A stretch of 29,653 bases of DNA, taken from positions 1-29,653 of IMG/VR virus record IMGVR_UViG_3300042922_000434; one strand, given 5' to 3'. This DNA comes from a virus. The notes beneath the pieces were generated by a model that worked only from the letters and a program-made list of their open reading frames with translations, did no database searches and had not been told where the DNA came from. Position numbers and translations under genes: made by a program. This document shows positions 6,744 through 15,000 of the stretch, piece after piece; the first letter of the stretch is position 1, and each line of letters starts with the position of its first letter.

Positions 6744-7247
6744 CTATATTTCTTCTCCGTGTTCCAACATATATTCTAAAAAATATTCTATCTTATTTCT
6801 AAATTCTAATAATTCTGTTTCTCTAAGACTAAATCTGTATCCCTTGTTAGTATAAGATTGAAACATCATAAATTGCCAATGAGGATTTTTATTCCAATCT
6901 GCCCACTTCTCTATTTTGTATGATGTACCGTCACCAAATGGATGTATATCATATAAATCTTTCTCGTTTTTACCTTCTAATATTTGCTTTATTAAAGCTG
7001 AAACTTGATCTATAGCACTACACTCATCAAAGCTTTCATCGTACATTATTTCAGATTCCCAATTTTCATCATCTGACCATTTAATTTGTCGAATAATTGA
7101 GTATGCGAAATATACCTTATATACTTCATCCCAGTTAGTAGGTGGCTTATCATTAAAGCTATGTACGTGAGAACGTCTTGGATAAAATCTAAACAACAAT
7201 TTTTCATCGTCTTCTTCTCTAATAATAAAATCAATTTTTCTCTTCAT
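6744..7247 (-). CDS. Phage protein of unknown function, 167 aa
   Basis: The product starts MKRKIDFIIREEDDEKLLFRFYPR and is hydrophilic, acidic and rich in tryptophan (six or more). A segment DIHPFGDGTSYKIEKWADW could form a loop with conserved-looking glycine and histidine, but it matches no motif I know. AGGAAAGGG precedes the ATG at 7247, and a TATTAAAC box lies about 20 bases upstream. It is the longest gene in the small-gene cluster and therefore a good candidate for a folded enzyme or inhibitor. The stop codon lies in an ATAGCAT motif copy. Confidence 0.75.
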   Translation of the reverse strand: MKRKIDFIIREEDDEKLLFRFYPRRSHVHSFNDKPPTNWDEVYKVYFAYSIIRQIKWSDDENWESEIMYDESFDECSAIDQVSALIKQILEGKNEKDLYDIHPFGDGTSYKIEKWADWNKNPHWQFMMFQSYTNKGYRFSLRETELLEFRNKIEYFLEYMLEHGEEI

Positions 7248-7303
7248 GCTAATCCCTTTCCTATAGTTTAATATTTATAACATAAATCTTGTATTCGATG
7301 CTA

Positions 7304-7513
7304 TTATCTGTGCCAAAAATCATAAGCTTCTTTACATAACATAATTGTTTCTTCCTCTGTTTCAATTATATATGTATCTTTTCTTTCCTGTGTATGCCAC
7401 ATATCGCAAACATGGCAGTAGAAGCTAATAATATTACATCTTTTACTTCGTACTGTACCATTACTGCTTTTCAATGGCATGTTTTCTAATTTCCATTCTT
7501 TCATATCTGTCAT
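7304..7513 (-). CDS. Small cysteine-rich phage protein, probable zinc binding, 69 aa
   Basis: Cysteines at 26, 33, 36 and 60 and His40 give a CX2CX3H core (CHVCDMWH) with outer cysteines that could complete a zinc site. AGAAAGGAATAGT precedes the ATG at 7513. The chain is otherwise hydrophilic. Zinc binding is inferred from the residues. No family recognised. Confidence 0.7.
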   Translation of the reverse strand: MTDMKEWKLENMPLKSSNGTVRSKRCNIISFYCHVCDMWHTQERKDTYIIETEEETIMLCKEAYDFWHR

Positions 7514-7557
7514 ACTATTCCTTTCTAATACTCACATAAATCACACAATTTATTATA

Positions 7558-7740
7558 TTATATATCAATCATTTCATCATACCAAATCCACATACCATTA
7601 TCTTCTACAATATTAAATTCACCTTCACATACGCGTGCAACAGTAACTTCTCTCCCTAGATAATCATACATCTCTGGAACATAATCAAAGTGATTTATAA
7701 TATCGTTTTTAATTTTTACTACATCTCCAATACTTAACAT
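7558..7740 (-). CDS. Small SH3-like phage protein, 60 aa
   Basis: The product starts MLSIGDVVKIKNDI and ends with an NIVEDNGMWIWYDEMI segment. This is the layout of a widespread small phage family: a GDxVxI strand, a 'M..Y.GR.V.V' middle and a closing 'DNGxWxWxDEM' strand, forming a five-stranded SH3-like barrel. I recall the pattern but know of no proven function. AAAGGAG precedes the ATG at 7740. The TATTAAAC box upstream lies within the tail of the previous gene. Confidence 0.75.
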   Translation of the reverse strand: MLSIGDVVKIKNDIINHFDYVPEMYDYLGREVTVARVCEGEFNIVEDNGMWIWYDEMIDI

Positions 7741-7751
7741 CTTTGACTCCT

Positions 7752-8033
7752 TTATATTCTTATGTTTAATAAATCTATCATATATTTAGGCAAGCTTAAT
7801 TCTAATACCAATTTTATATATTCATTTTTACTACATTTTATTTTCAGTGAACTATTTTTAAAAGTGTCCTCTATTTTTAAGTACTTAATTTTTATGTTAT
7901 TATCTAAACAGTATAATGTAATTCTTCTTAATAAATCGCTCGTATCGACTTCTTGCCAAGAATAGCCTCCATTTGTTGATCTATGAATATTTAACTCCTG
8001 TTTTTTAAATGTAATACTATATATATGTTTCAC
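7752..8033 (-). CDS. Phage protein of unknown function, 93 aa
   Basis: GTG at 8031-8033 is the start; AAGGAG lies about 12 bases upstream, and the GTGA overlap with the stop of the previous gene shows coupling. The product is basic and beta-rich at first (IYSITFKKQELNIHRSTNGGYSW), then hydrophobic and helical (YIKLVLELSLPKYMIDLLN). No transmembrane segment is convincing. Family not recognised. Confidence 0.65.
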   Translation of the reverse strand: MKHIYSITFKKQELNIHRSTNGGYSWQEVDTSDLLRRITLYCLDNNIKIKYLKIEDTFKNSSLKIKCSKNEYIKLVLELSLPKYMIDLLNIRI

Positions 8034-8257
8034 TTAATGTTTCTCTCCTTATCTAGCTCATTCTTAATCAACCTTACAGCTATACTATAAGCCACATTAT
8101 TATCATAAGTCTTTTCATTATCAAAATATCTTAGTGCATATTCAAGCTGTTTTATGTATTCTTTACGTTCTTCTTTTAATCTTATAATATTGTTTTGAAT
8201 TTCGGCATCTTTAAAACCGCATGTTTTTGACATGTCTTGTTTGTTTGTATTATCCAT
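8030..8257 (-). CDS. Small helical phage protein, 75 aa
   Basis: The ATG at 8255-8257 is preferred over one at 8275 because TTGGAGGAAATATT forms its ribosome binding site. The product (MDNTNKQDMSK...) has a long charged helix (RLKEERKEYIKQLEYALRYF) typical of a coiled coil and ends in a second helix. Stop and next start overlap as GTGA. Function unknown. Confidence 0.65.
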   Translation of the reverse strand: MDNTNKQDMSKTCGFKDAEIQNNIIRLKEERKEYIKQLEYALRYFDNEKTYDNNVAYSIAVRLIKNELDKERNIK

Positions 8258-8290
8258 AATATTTCCTCCAATCAATAATCCACCTTATTG

Positions 8291-8560
8291 TTATATATCT
8301 CTATTTAATATAAAGTCAACCGATAAATTACATCCTATTAACCAATTACTTTGCAAGTCAAATTCTAAATCTAGCACTTTATCTGGAATAGAATCTAAAT
8401 CTTTATAGTCACACGAGTAAATCATTTTATCAATTAAACAATCCTTTCCCCAATAAACTCTAATCCAATCATCAGGAAACAACTGTGTATTGTTTCCCAA
8501 CGCTTTATGATATGTAAATCCATTTTGTATAACACTAGGTAACGCCTCTCTTATTGTCAT
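8291..8560 (-). CDS. Small phage protein, 89 aa, weak resemblance to Tad2/DUF2829-type N-termini
   Basis: The product starts MTIREALPSVIQNGFTYHK and continues DDWIRVYWGKD. Small phage proteins of the DUF2829 type, which include the Thoeris inhibitor Tad2, also begin with 'MTF.EAL..' followed by a W-containing strand. The resemblance is short and may be coincidental; the rest (LDLEFDLQSNWLIGCNLSVDFIL) does not clearly match. TAGAAAGGAGAG precedes the ATG at 8560. Length fits a small beta-rich regulator or inhibitor. I treat it as unknown. Confidence 0.65.
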   Translation of the reverse strand: MTIREALPSVIQNGFTYHKALGNNTQLFPDDWIRVYWGKDCLIDKMIYSCDYKDLDSIPDKVLDLEFDLQSNWLIGCNLSVDFILNRDI

Positions 8561-8601
8561 TTCTCTCCTTTCTAATCGTATAGAAGATTGGTTCTATAAG
8601 A

Positions 8602-8838
8602 TTATTCTAAATACATATTAATGGCAGCTAATTCTATATCACCATCTTTTCTTGTGTATTCAGGATAACATTTCATAAACCTGTCAAATATAATGCATTC
8701 AATTCTATCTTCATAAACTGCTGAGATTGTCCCTATTGGTTTGTCATTATATATAAATGGTAATCCAACACTTTCTCGTGTAACATCCGTTGTATTATCA
8801 AATACTACTCTTAAATTCTTTGCTTTTTCAAACTCCAT
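8602..8838 (-). CDS. Small phage protein of unknown function, 78 aa
   Basis: The product starts MEFEKAKNLRVVFDN and is beta-rich with a GTISAVYEDRIECIIFDRF core, which looks like a small barrel or sandwich. AGAAAGAGAGG precedes the ATG at 8838. Leader sequences of this gene and the next downstream gene share a CTTCTATA..G.TTAGAAAG block. Family not recognised. Confidence 0.65.
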   Translation of the reverse strand: MEFEKAKNLRVVFDNTTDVTRESVGLPFIYNDKPIGTISAVYEDRIECIIFDRFMKCYPEYTRKDGDIELAAINMYLE

Positions 8839-8878
8839 TCTGTTCCTCTCTTTCTAACCTTATAGAAGGCTGCTTTTA

Positions 8879-9130
8879 TTACATTCTAATCTTCGTTCCA
8901 CACTCGGAACAATATTTTTGATCTTTTGAATAGATATTCATTCCGCATTTTCCACATATCATTTGTTTAATAGGGTTCCCCAAAAATATAGCATCTTTAG
9001 TTTTATATTTTATTGGAATTTCTTTTAATAGTGCATTTACTGCTGTAATAGACAAATCATCAGCAATCATTTCGTTTACTTGCAATGACAGTCGTTTACA
9101 AGTATCTATAGCTCTTTCTACCTCATCCAC
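8879..9130 (-). CDS. Phage protein with C-terminal zinc ribbon, 83 aa
   Basis: GTG at 9128-9130 is chosen as start because GAAAGGAG lies 8-9 bases upstream; the ATG at 9151 lies before that site. The first 55 residues are helical (DEVERAIDTCKRLSLQVNEM). The C-terminus is a clear four-cysteine zinc ribbon, CGKCG followed after 10 residues by YCSECGTKI (C59, C62, C74, C77). Such ribbons mediate nucleic acid or protein binding. The combination is familiar from short phage proteins, but the function is not known. Confidence 0.75.
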   Translation of the reverse strand: MDEVERAIDTCKRLSLQVNEMIADDLSITAVNALLKEIPIKYKTKDAIFLGNPIKQMICGKCGMNIYSKDQKYCSECGTKIRM

Positions 9131-9177
9131 TAAAAATCTCCTTTCACACAATCAATTCACAATTTGGTCTTATCTAG

Positions 9178-9369
9178 TTAATTGTCAACCCAAATATCTA
9201 TTAATAGACCACCACTACTTCTTGCTGTTCCTACACAATCAACTGTGCAATCTAAATATTTTTCGTCTATATAATCTTTATTTTCATAATGTATCAAATC
9301 GTGTTTATTAATACCGATTGTAATTTTGTCATAAATATTTATGAACTCTAAAACACATTTTAATATCAT
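9178..9369 (-). CDS. Small beta-rich phage protein, 63 aa
   Basis: The product is short and largely beta in character (MILKCVLEFINIYDKITIGI..., ending GGLLIDIWVDN). GATAGAAAGGATG precedes the ATG at 9369. It contains three cysteines without a metal-site pattern. It is the second gene after the promoter near 9.75 kb. Function not recognised. Confidence 0.65.
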   Translation of the reverse strand: MILKCVLEFINIYDKITIGINKHDLIHYENKDYIDEKYLDCTVDCVGTARSSGGLLIDIWVDN

Positions 9370-9413
9370 ATTTTTGCATCCTTTCTATCGCAGCAAATTT
9401 TTGATTTATCTTG

Positions 9414-9617
9414 TCATTCAGATATAATCTGTTGAATATTATATAAGACTTCGTACAGATATTGCTTGTTGTCACTAAATCCACGTCCTGTATTAGCAGC
9501 ATAATTTCCATCTTTCAATTTTTTCATTTTCACATGTTGCATCTCATCTATAATCATTTCTAACTTTAATTCACTTGTCATTTCGACTAAGTCTTGTAAG
9601 TCACGGAATCTACTCAT
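9414..9617 (-). CDS. First gene after the 9.75 kb promoter; small helical phage protein, 67 aa
   Basis: The ATG at 9615-9617 lies 5 bases after GGAAAGGAGATAT. A GTG at 9632 in the same frame overlaps that site and is rejected. The product (MSRFRDLQDLVEMTSELKLE...) is helical at both ends with a glycine-rich middle (YAANTGRGFSDNKQYLYE). It heads the small-gene operon behind a roughly 110-base leader, a position often held by highly expressed early phage proteins. Family unknown. Confidence 0.65.
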   Translation of the reverse strand: MSRFRDLQDLVEMTSELKLEMIIDEMQHVKMKKLKDGNYAANTGRGFSDNKQYLYEVLYNIQQIISE

Positions 9618-9660
9618 ATATCTCCTTTCCACATGCGATAAAATACGTCTTTTATATTTT

Positions 9661-9668
9661 GTTTAATA
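9661..9668 (-). promoter_or_regulatory. Leader copy of the TATTAAAC box before the 9414-9617 gene
   Basis: AGAAGTATTAAACAA on the minus strand lies in the transcribed leader of the operon, about 60 bases after the predicted start of transcription. An identical 15-base core occurs before the SSB-like gene (22762-22769), and ATATTAAACAA occurs in the leader of the second promoter (23465-23472). Confidence 0.3.
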
Positions 9669-9688
9669 CTTCTTGTTTATTGTTAAAA

Positions 9689-9751
9689 CAGCCTGAAACA
9701 TTATGTAATGAACCGTTTCGTTTGGTTCTATACTAATAATATCACAGGCTG
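9689..9751. repeat. Interrupted inverted repeat overlapping the 9.75 kb promoter
   Basis: CAGCCTG (9689-9695) and its reverse complement CAGGCTG (9745-9751) bracket an inner pair GAACC/GGTTC (9710-9714 and 9724-9728) with a 9-base centre. One outer arm lies in the promoter spacer and the other about +35, so the outer pair suits a protein dimer binding on DNA; the inner pair can form a small hairpin at the 5' end of the RNA. Confidence 0.4.
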
Positions 9752-9780
9752 AAAGTTATGTCAATAGTTAGTTTAATATA
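9736..9780 (-). promoter_or_regulatory. Sigma-A-type promoter for the small-gene/nrd operon
   Basis: On the minus strand TTGACA (9759-9764) is separated by exactly 17 bases from TATTAT (9736-9741), which carries an extended TG motif. This is a near-consensus housekeeping promoter, with transcription expected to start near 9729. Directly upstream, the block TATTAAACTAACTATTG runs into the -35 box; the other promoter near 23.53 kb has the same block with one base changed. Confidence 0.8.
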
Positions 9781-9782
9781 TC

Positions 9783-12026
9783 TTATTTATTTGTTATTTC
9801 TTTTAACCAAGTTTGTCTTGCACTGTTATGGTTAGTTTTAATACACTTTATAAATGCACTTGGTTCTGCAAGTAAGCAACACCTTTTCTTTGCTCTGGTT
9901 ATCATTGTATATAGCATACAATTGTCTAATAATGAATAATGTGTATTATCTACAACTCCAATTACTGTCTTATATCCACTTCCTTGCAACTTATGAACCG
10001 TCATCGCATAAGCTAAATCAACATTGTCCAATTCGGTTTTTGAATATGTAATAACCTTTTCTGTATCGTTTGATTTGTAAGTAATATCACAAAACTCTCT
10101 ATTCTTTTCATCCTTGTAGATGCTAGTAATATAACCAACTTCTCCATTAAATACATTCTTTTCGTAATCATTTACAATCTGCATTACTTTAGCCCCAAGT
10201 CTATATTTAATATATGACTTATCAATTGATTGTTTTCCAGATAGTAATTTTTCTTGAATTATCTTATTAATCTCGAATGCACTATTTACACAATCCTTTT
10301 TTCTAGGAACTGCAATAACAACTTCATCAATCCCATCATTCTCAATTGATTTTAGATATGTATTAATTGCTATATTCTGCATTCCTTCACGACTTTCTCT
10401 AAACATATAATACATATCTTGCAATTCACCATGAATAATTTTAAGTTCTGGTGTGTCAATAGGATTTATACCATCTCTGATTAAGTTTGCATCTGACAAA
10501 ATACCTGACATTTGCGCCTGTCTCATTGGCTTAGTAAGTTGATTTGAATTTAATACATCATCTCTTAAAAGCATATCTGAAAATATATTTCCAAAACCAA
10601 TAGGTGGTAATTGCATATGATCTCCAGATATTATTATTCTTGTGTTATAATTAATTGCACACAATAGATCATAAAATAGTTTGGCATTAATCATACTTGC
10701 CTCATCAACGAATACTAAATCTACTGGTAATGGGAAGTTATGATTATATGTGAAATCATTAAATCCTTTCGCCCCCAATGCTCTATGTATTGTTGAAGCA
10801 GAATAATTTGTGGCTTCTGTAATACGTTGTGCTGCTTTTGCTGATAATGCCATAGCTATTATAGAGAAGTTTTTATTTTTATATATTCTAAATATTGCTT
10901 TAGATATTGATGTCTTCCCCGTTCCTGCTTTACCAGATATTACAGCTACATCTTTGCCTAGCGATGCTTTTATAGTTTTTGTCTGCTCTTCAGTATATTG
11001 AAATCCTTGTTCTTCCTCACATTGTTTAATTCCTTCCTCTACTTCTTCTTCAGTAAACACAAACTTTTCATTAAATAAATTATTCTTCTCAATTAGTATT
11101 TTATATATTTTTTCTTCAATATTTCTATAATATAATAATCCTACTTTGCCATCTTCTTGATAAAGAAATAAATTGTTATTCAATAATTGAGGTAGAAAAC
11201 CCATACATTCACTAACATTATCGCTAACTTTAGCTTCTAATGTTTCTTTTGTTATCCATGTATGACCATCATTTTCTCCAATTTCATATAGATAATGTTG
11301 AACAAAAGCAACCAATCTAAACATCGAATTTCTCAAATCTGGTTTTAACTTTAAAGATAAGTCATCAACTCGTTTAAATCCTAAACCTCTTATTTTTGTC
11401 ATTATATATGGATTTTCATTGAGTTGTTGTTTTAATAAAGCTGGATTAGGTTCTTCACTTAATAGTTTTTTAATCATATTAAATGTTACTCCAAGTGGTT
11501 GTAGCATCGTTATAATATCGGAAATGACATAATTATCAATAATACTATTTCTTAATCTGTCCCATGTTATTTTTCCCAATCCTTTAATTTTCTCATATTC
11601 TAAATCTTTAAGTTCTCCATTCATTACTTCTTCTATTACACTTGGGTATTCATGAAGAATGTTTTTAGCTACTGTTTCATTAGTTAAAGACTTTAAGAAC
11701 AATTCTTGTGATTCAAATGTTTTTGGTTCTACTGCCACTATAGGAGATACTGGTGTATATTGATAAGAAGAATATTTTGAGTTATATTCACATGTTGCTC
11801 TTACTTTATACTCTGATCCAAGATATAACTTCTGCATTTTACCAACAATATTACTCATCTTTTGTGGTGTTTTATTATCCATAAAAGGATCAAAATAATC
11901 ACTATAATGTGGCAGTTCGTCTTTTGTTGTAAAAGAGAATATCCCCCAACTGGTATCCTCACTATAATATCGTTCATTAATTGGTATCATATTAAATTCT
12001 ACAACTCTTATAGCATCTTCCATCAT
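9783..12026 (-). CDS. RecD2-like superfamily 1 DNA helicase
   Basis: The 747 aa product has a RecD2 (long RecD) layout. A helix-hairpin-helix region (about 140-250; EKIKGLGKITWDRLRN and IRGLGFKRVDDL) precedes the motor. The motor has Walker A ISGKAGTGKTS (about 360-370), Walker B VFVDEASMI, the GDHMQLPPIG motif III and the C-terminal MTVHKLQGSGYKTVIG motif V/VI region of UvrD_C_2 domains. RecD2 proteins unwind DNA 5'-3'. In a phage this could serve recombination or remove obstacles ahead of the fork. The ATG overlaps the stop of dnaE (ATGATG) behind AGAAGGGTG. It is the last gene of the replication block; the next promoter lies 3' of it. Confidence 0.92.
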   Translation of the reverse strand: MMEDAIRVVEFNMIPINERYYSEDTSWGIFSFTTKDELPHYSDYFDPFMDNKTPQKMSNIVGKMQKLYLGSEYKVRATCEYNSKYSSYQYTPVSPIVAVEPKTFESQELFLKSLTNETVAKNILHEYPSVIEEVMNGELKDLEYEKIKGLGKITWDRLRNSIIDNYVISDIITMLQPLGVTFNMIKKLLSEEPNPALLKQQLNENPYIMTKIRGLGFKRVDDLSLKLKPDLRNSMFRLVAFVQHYLYEIGENDGHTWITKETLEAKVSDNVSECMGFLPQLLNNNLFLYQEDGKVGLLYYRNIEEKIYKILIEKNNLFNEKFVFTEEEVEEGIKQCEEEQGFQYTEEQTKTIKASLGKDVAVISGKAGTGKTSISKAIFRIYKNKNFSIIAMALSAKAAQRITEATNYSASTIHRALGAKGFNDFTYNHNFPLPVDLVFVDEASMINAKLFYDLLCAINYNTRIIISGDHMQLPPIGFGNIFSDMLLRDDVLNSNQLTKPMRQAQMSGILSDANLIRDGINPIDTPELKIIHGELQDMYYMFRESREGMQNIAINTYLKSIENDGIDEVVIAVPRKKDCVNSAFEINKIIQEKLLSGKQSIDKSYIKYRLGAKVMQIVNDYEKNVFNGEVGYITSIYKDEKNREFCDITYKSNDTEKVITYSKTELDNVDLAYAMTVHKLQGSGYKTVIGVVDNTHYSLLDNCMLYTMITRAKKRCCLLAEPSAFIKCIKTNHNSARQTWLKEITNK

Positions 12027-15000
12027 CTCACACCCTTCTGTTTTTTAATATCTTCTAACCACTTGTCATAAGGTTTAATCTTGTCAGCAATTACTTTTTC
12101 ATTACTATCCTTCTTGCACAACATTGCAATTTGCTTTCCTTTTATTATTAAATCTTCGTATTCCTTTAATTGTGAGTGCCATATTATTGCTTCAGTAAGC
12201 CCAAAGGATGAATATATATTTGCATAAGCAAACTGTTTCTTGTTCTTGTCTTTCTTTTTTTGTACTTTTGCTATAACTCCGATAATAGTACAAACTTCAC
12301 CATCTTCTACTTCTTCGAATGGTTTTGATATGTATTCATATGCTTTTTCGAATGGATTATCATTTATAAATATTTGCAACGATTCAAATTCCCAAAATTG
12401 CTCATTTTGTAGGTATTTATCATTACATTCTTCTATATAATTTTTATATCTTTCTGCCTCGGTAACATCAAAACGTTTAAGTCTTTCATTGTTATATATT
12501 TCAAGTACTTTATCTTTATTAACTTTCTTACCTTCCTTGTATTTATCTGTATCAATATTCCATTCCTCTAATAACAATTTGTGAGTAGGTAGCGATGATA
12601 CTGGTTTATATTCTCTTATCTCATACGATGATTTAAAAAATTTTATTAGTGTTTGCTTCTTGTTAGTAGACGGTATAGCACCTGATTTAATAAGCGATAT
12701 TACTTGCCCCTTCGACGGATTTATTCTCAGTAGAAACTCAGTAAAATCTTTAAATAAACCATTTAATCTTTCGTCTAATATTGTTAACGCAATCTTTTCT
12801 CCAATTCCACTAATGGCTGAAAGTCCAAACAAAATACTATTCTCATATATTGAAAAGTTAATATCTGACTTGTTAATATGAGGTGGTAATACAGTAATAT
12901 TGAATGATTTTGAATCAATTATGTACTTATTAACCATGCCAGCTTTATCTTTATTTAAATTAAACAAAGCTTTAAAGAAATATAATGGATAATATACTTT
13001 AAGAAATGCTGTTTGAAAACATAATACGGCGTAGCTATACGAATGAGATTTGTTAAATAAATATCCTCCCTTTAATGACATATCATCACTAATCTTTCTT
13101 GCAATTTCTGTGTCATAACCGTTGTCAATAATCTCTTGGTATAGTTTTTCAGATTCTTTTTTAACTAAATCTTTATCCTTTTTACCTATTGCTTTTCTAA
13201 AAAGATCAGCACCTCCGTAAGTACGTCCACCAAATACTCTAACAATTTCTAATAGTTGCTCTTGATAAATTAAACATCCATATGTTGATTCAAGTATTTG
13301 CTTCATATCTGGATGAATATATTCTATTGACTTTCTTCCATTCTTACGTTCAATATAATCTTCAAGTTCGCCCATAGAGTCTGGTCTGTATAGTGCCAAA
13401 ACAGCAGATATTTCTTCTAATGATTTGGCTTGAAGTCTAATTAGCAAATCCTTCATTCCTGCACTTTCAACTTGAAAGACACCATTTGTTAATGCTTTAC
13501 TCAATAGTTCATATGGCTTAACATCATTTTCAAAAAGTGGATTATTAATATTAATATCATATTCTGTAATTCCCAAGTCTTTTTGAATTTCCTTTACTAA
13601 ATTCAACGTTTGAACACCAAGTATATCAAACTTGATAATTCCTATTTCCTCAACAATTCGTTTATCTACTTGAATTACATGCTCACCTTCAGATCCTAAT
13701 TTCATAGCCATGTAATCACTAATTTCAGTATCTACAATTCCTACTCCACCTGCGTGGCATGAAACTGTTTTAATTCTTCCACTTAGGTGTCCAGCAATAT
13801 CAAATAGTTCTGCATATTGTGAATTGTCTTTTATAAACGTTTGGTTATTATCAATGCACTCTTGAAATGTCTCATATGAAAATCTTTTACTCAACTTATC
13901 CATTTCGTTGTATTTAAATCCTAATACTTTACCAACATCTTTAATTGCAACTACTGGCGTTATATAAGAGAAGTTAATAATTTGACACACTCTGTTTTCT
14001 CCATATTTACCAATGAGGTAATTAATAACCTTTTCTCTGTTTGAAACATCCGTGTCAGTATCAGGCATAGAAATACGTTCTGGATTTAGAAATCTTTCAA
14101 AGATTAGTCCATATTTAATAGGATCTAAATCTGTGATGTTTAATGCAAAACATACAAGACTTCCTGCACAACTACCTCTACCTGAGCCAATCATAATATC
14201 ATTTTTCTTTGCAAAGTATATGAAATCCCAAACGATTAGAAAGTATCCATCAAATCCCATGTCATTAATTATTTTTAATTCATAATCCATTCTTTCTCTA
14301 TATATCTTTTGTTTCTCAATATCGAAAGTATTAAATCCTCTTTCGTTCCATCCAATTTCAACTAAGTATTTAATATATTCAAAATTATTATTAAACTCAG
14401 TGGGCAATGGGAAAGTAGGTAACTGTGGCGATTGAAATGGCATTTTTACATCTTCAATTAAGTCCGCAATCTCGTTAGTTCTTAATAAACCAACATCTAC
14501 TGCGTCTTTGCCGATTTGCTTATCCATAATTAAATGAATATCTTCTTCAGATTGTAAATAACAACCTTCGTATAATTCTGTTAAAGTATCGCTATCGTGT
14601 GCGATTTGAACATGTCTTGACTGATAGTACAAATCTTCTTTTGTGGCTGCATGACTGTCTGTAGTAATTATATATGGTGTTTTTGTATCTTTTGATAGTT
14701 GTAATATTTTTTTGTTATATTCTTCTTGTTCTTCGTGTGAGTGTGACTGCATTTCAAGGTAGAAATAAGGAAATATACTTTTATATTCATTTATATATTC
14801 AACACATTTTTTATAATCACTTTCTCTTGCAATCTTAGAAGCCAAACAAGCAGATGATATTACAAGATCATGTGCATGTGGTTTTAATAAATTAATATCA
14901 ATTCTAGGTTTATAGTAAAATCCTTCAAGATTAGATGCAGTAACTATTTTATTTAAAGCCTTGCGACCATTTTCATTACGTCCTAAAGCAATTAAGTGAA

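Noticed and set aside
7046-7234. 62-residue minus-strand frame inside the 6744-7247 gene
   Set aside because: Alternative frame fully inside a longer gene with a good ribosome binding site.
8291-8560. Firm assignment as Thoeris inhibitor Tad2
   Set aside because: Only the first few residues resemble that family; the rest does not clearly match, so it is left as unknown.
9329-9511. 60-residue minus-strand frame overlapping the 9178 and 9414 genes
   Set aside because: It overlaps two better-supported genes in another frame and lacks a ribosome binding site.
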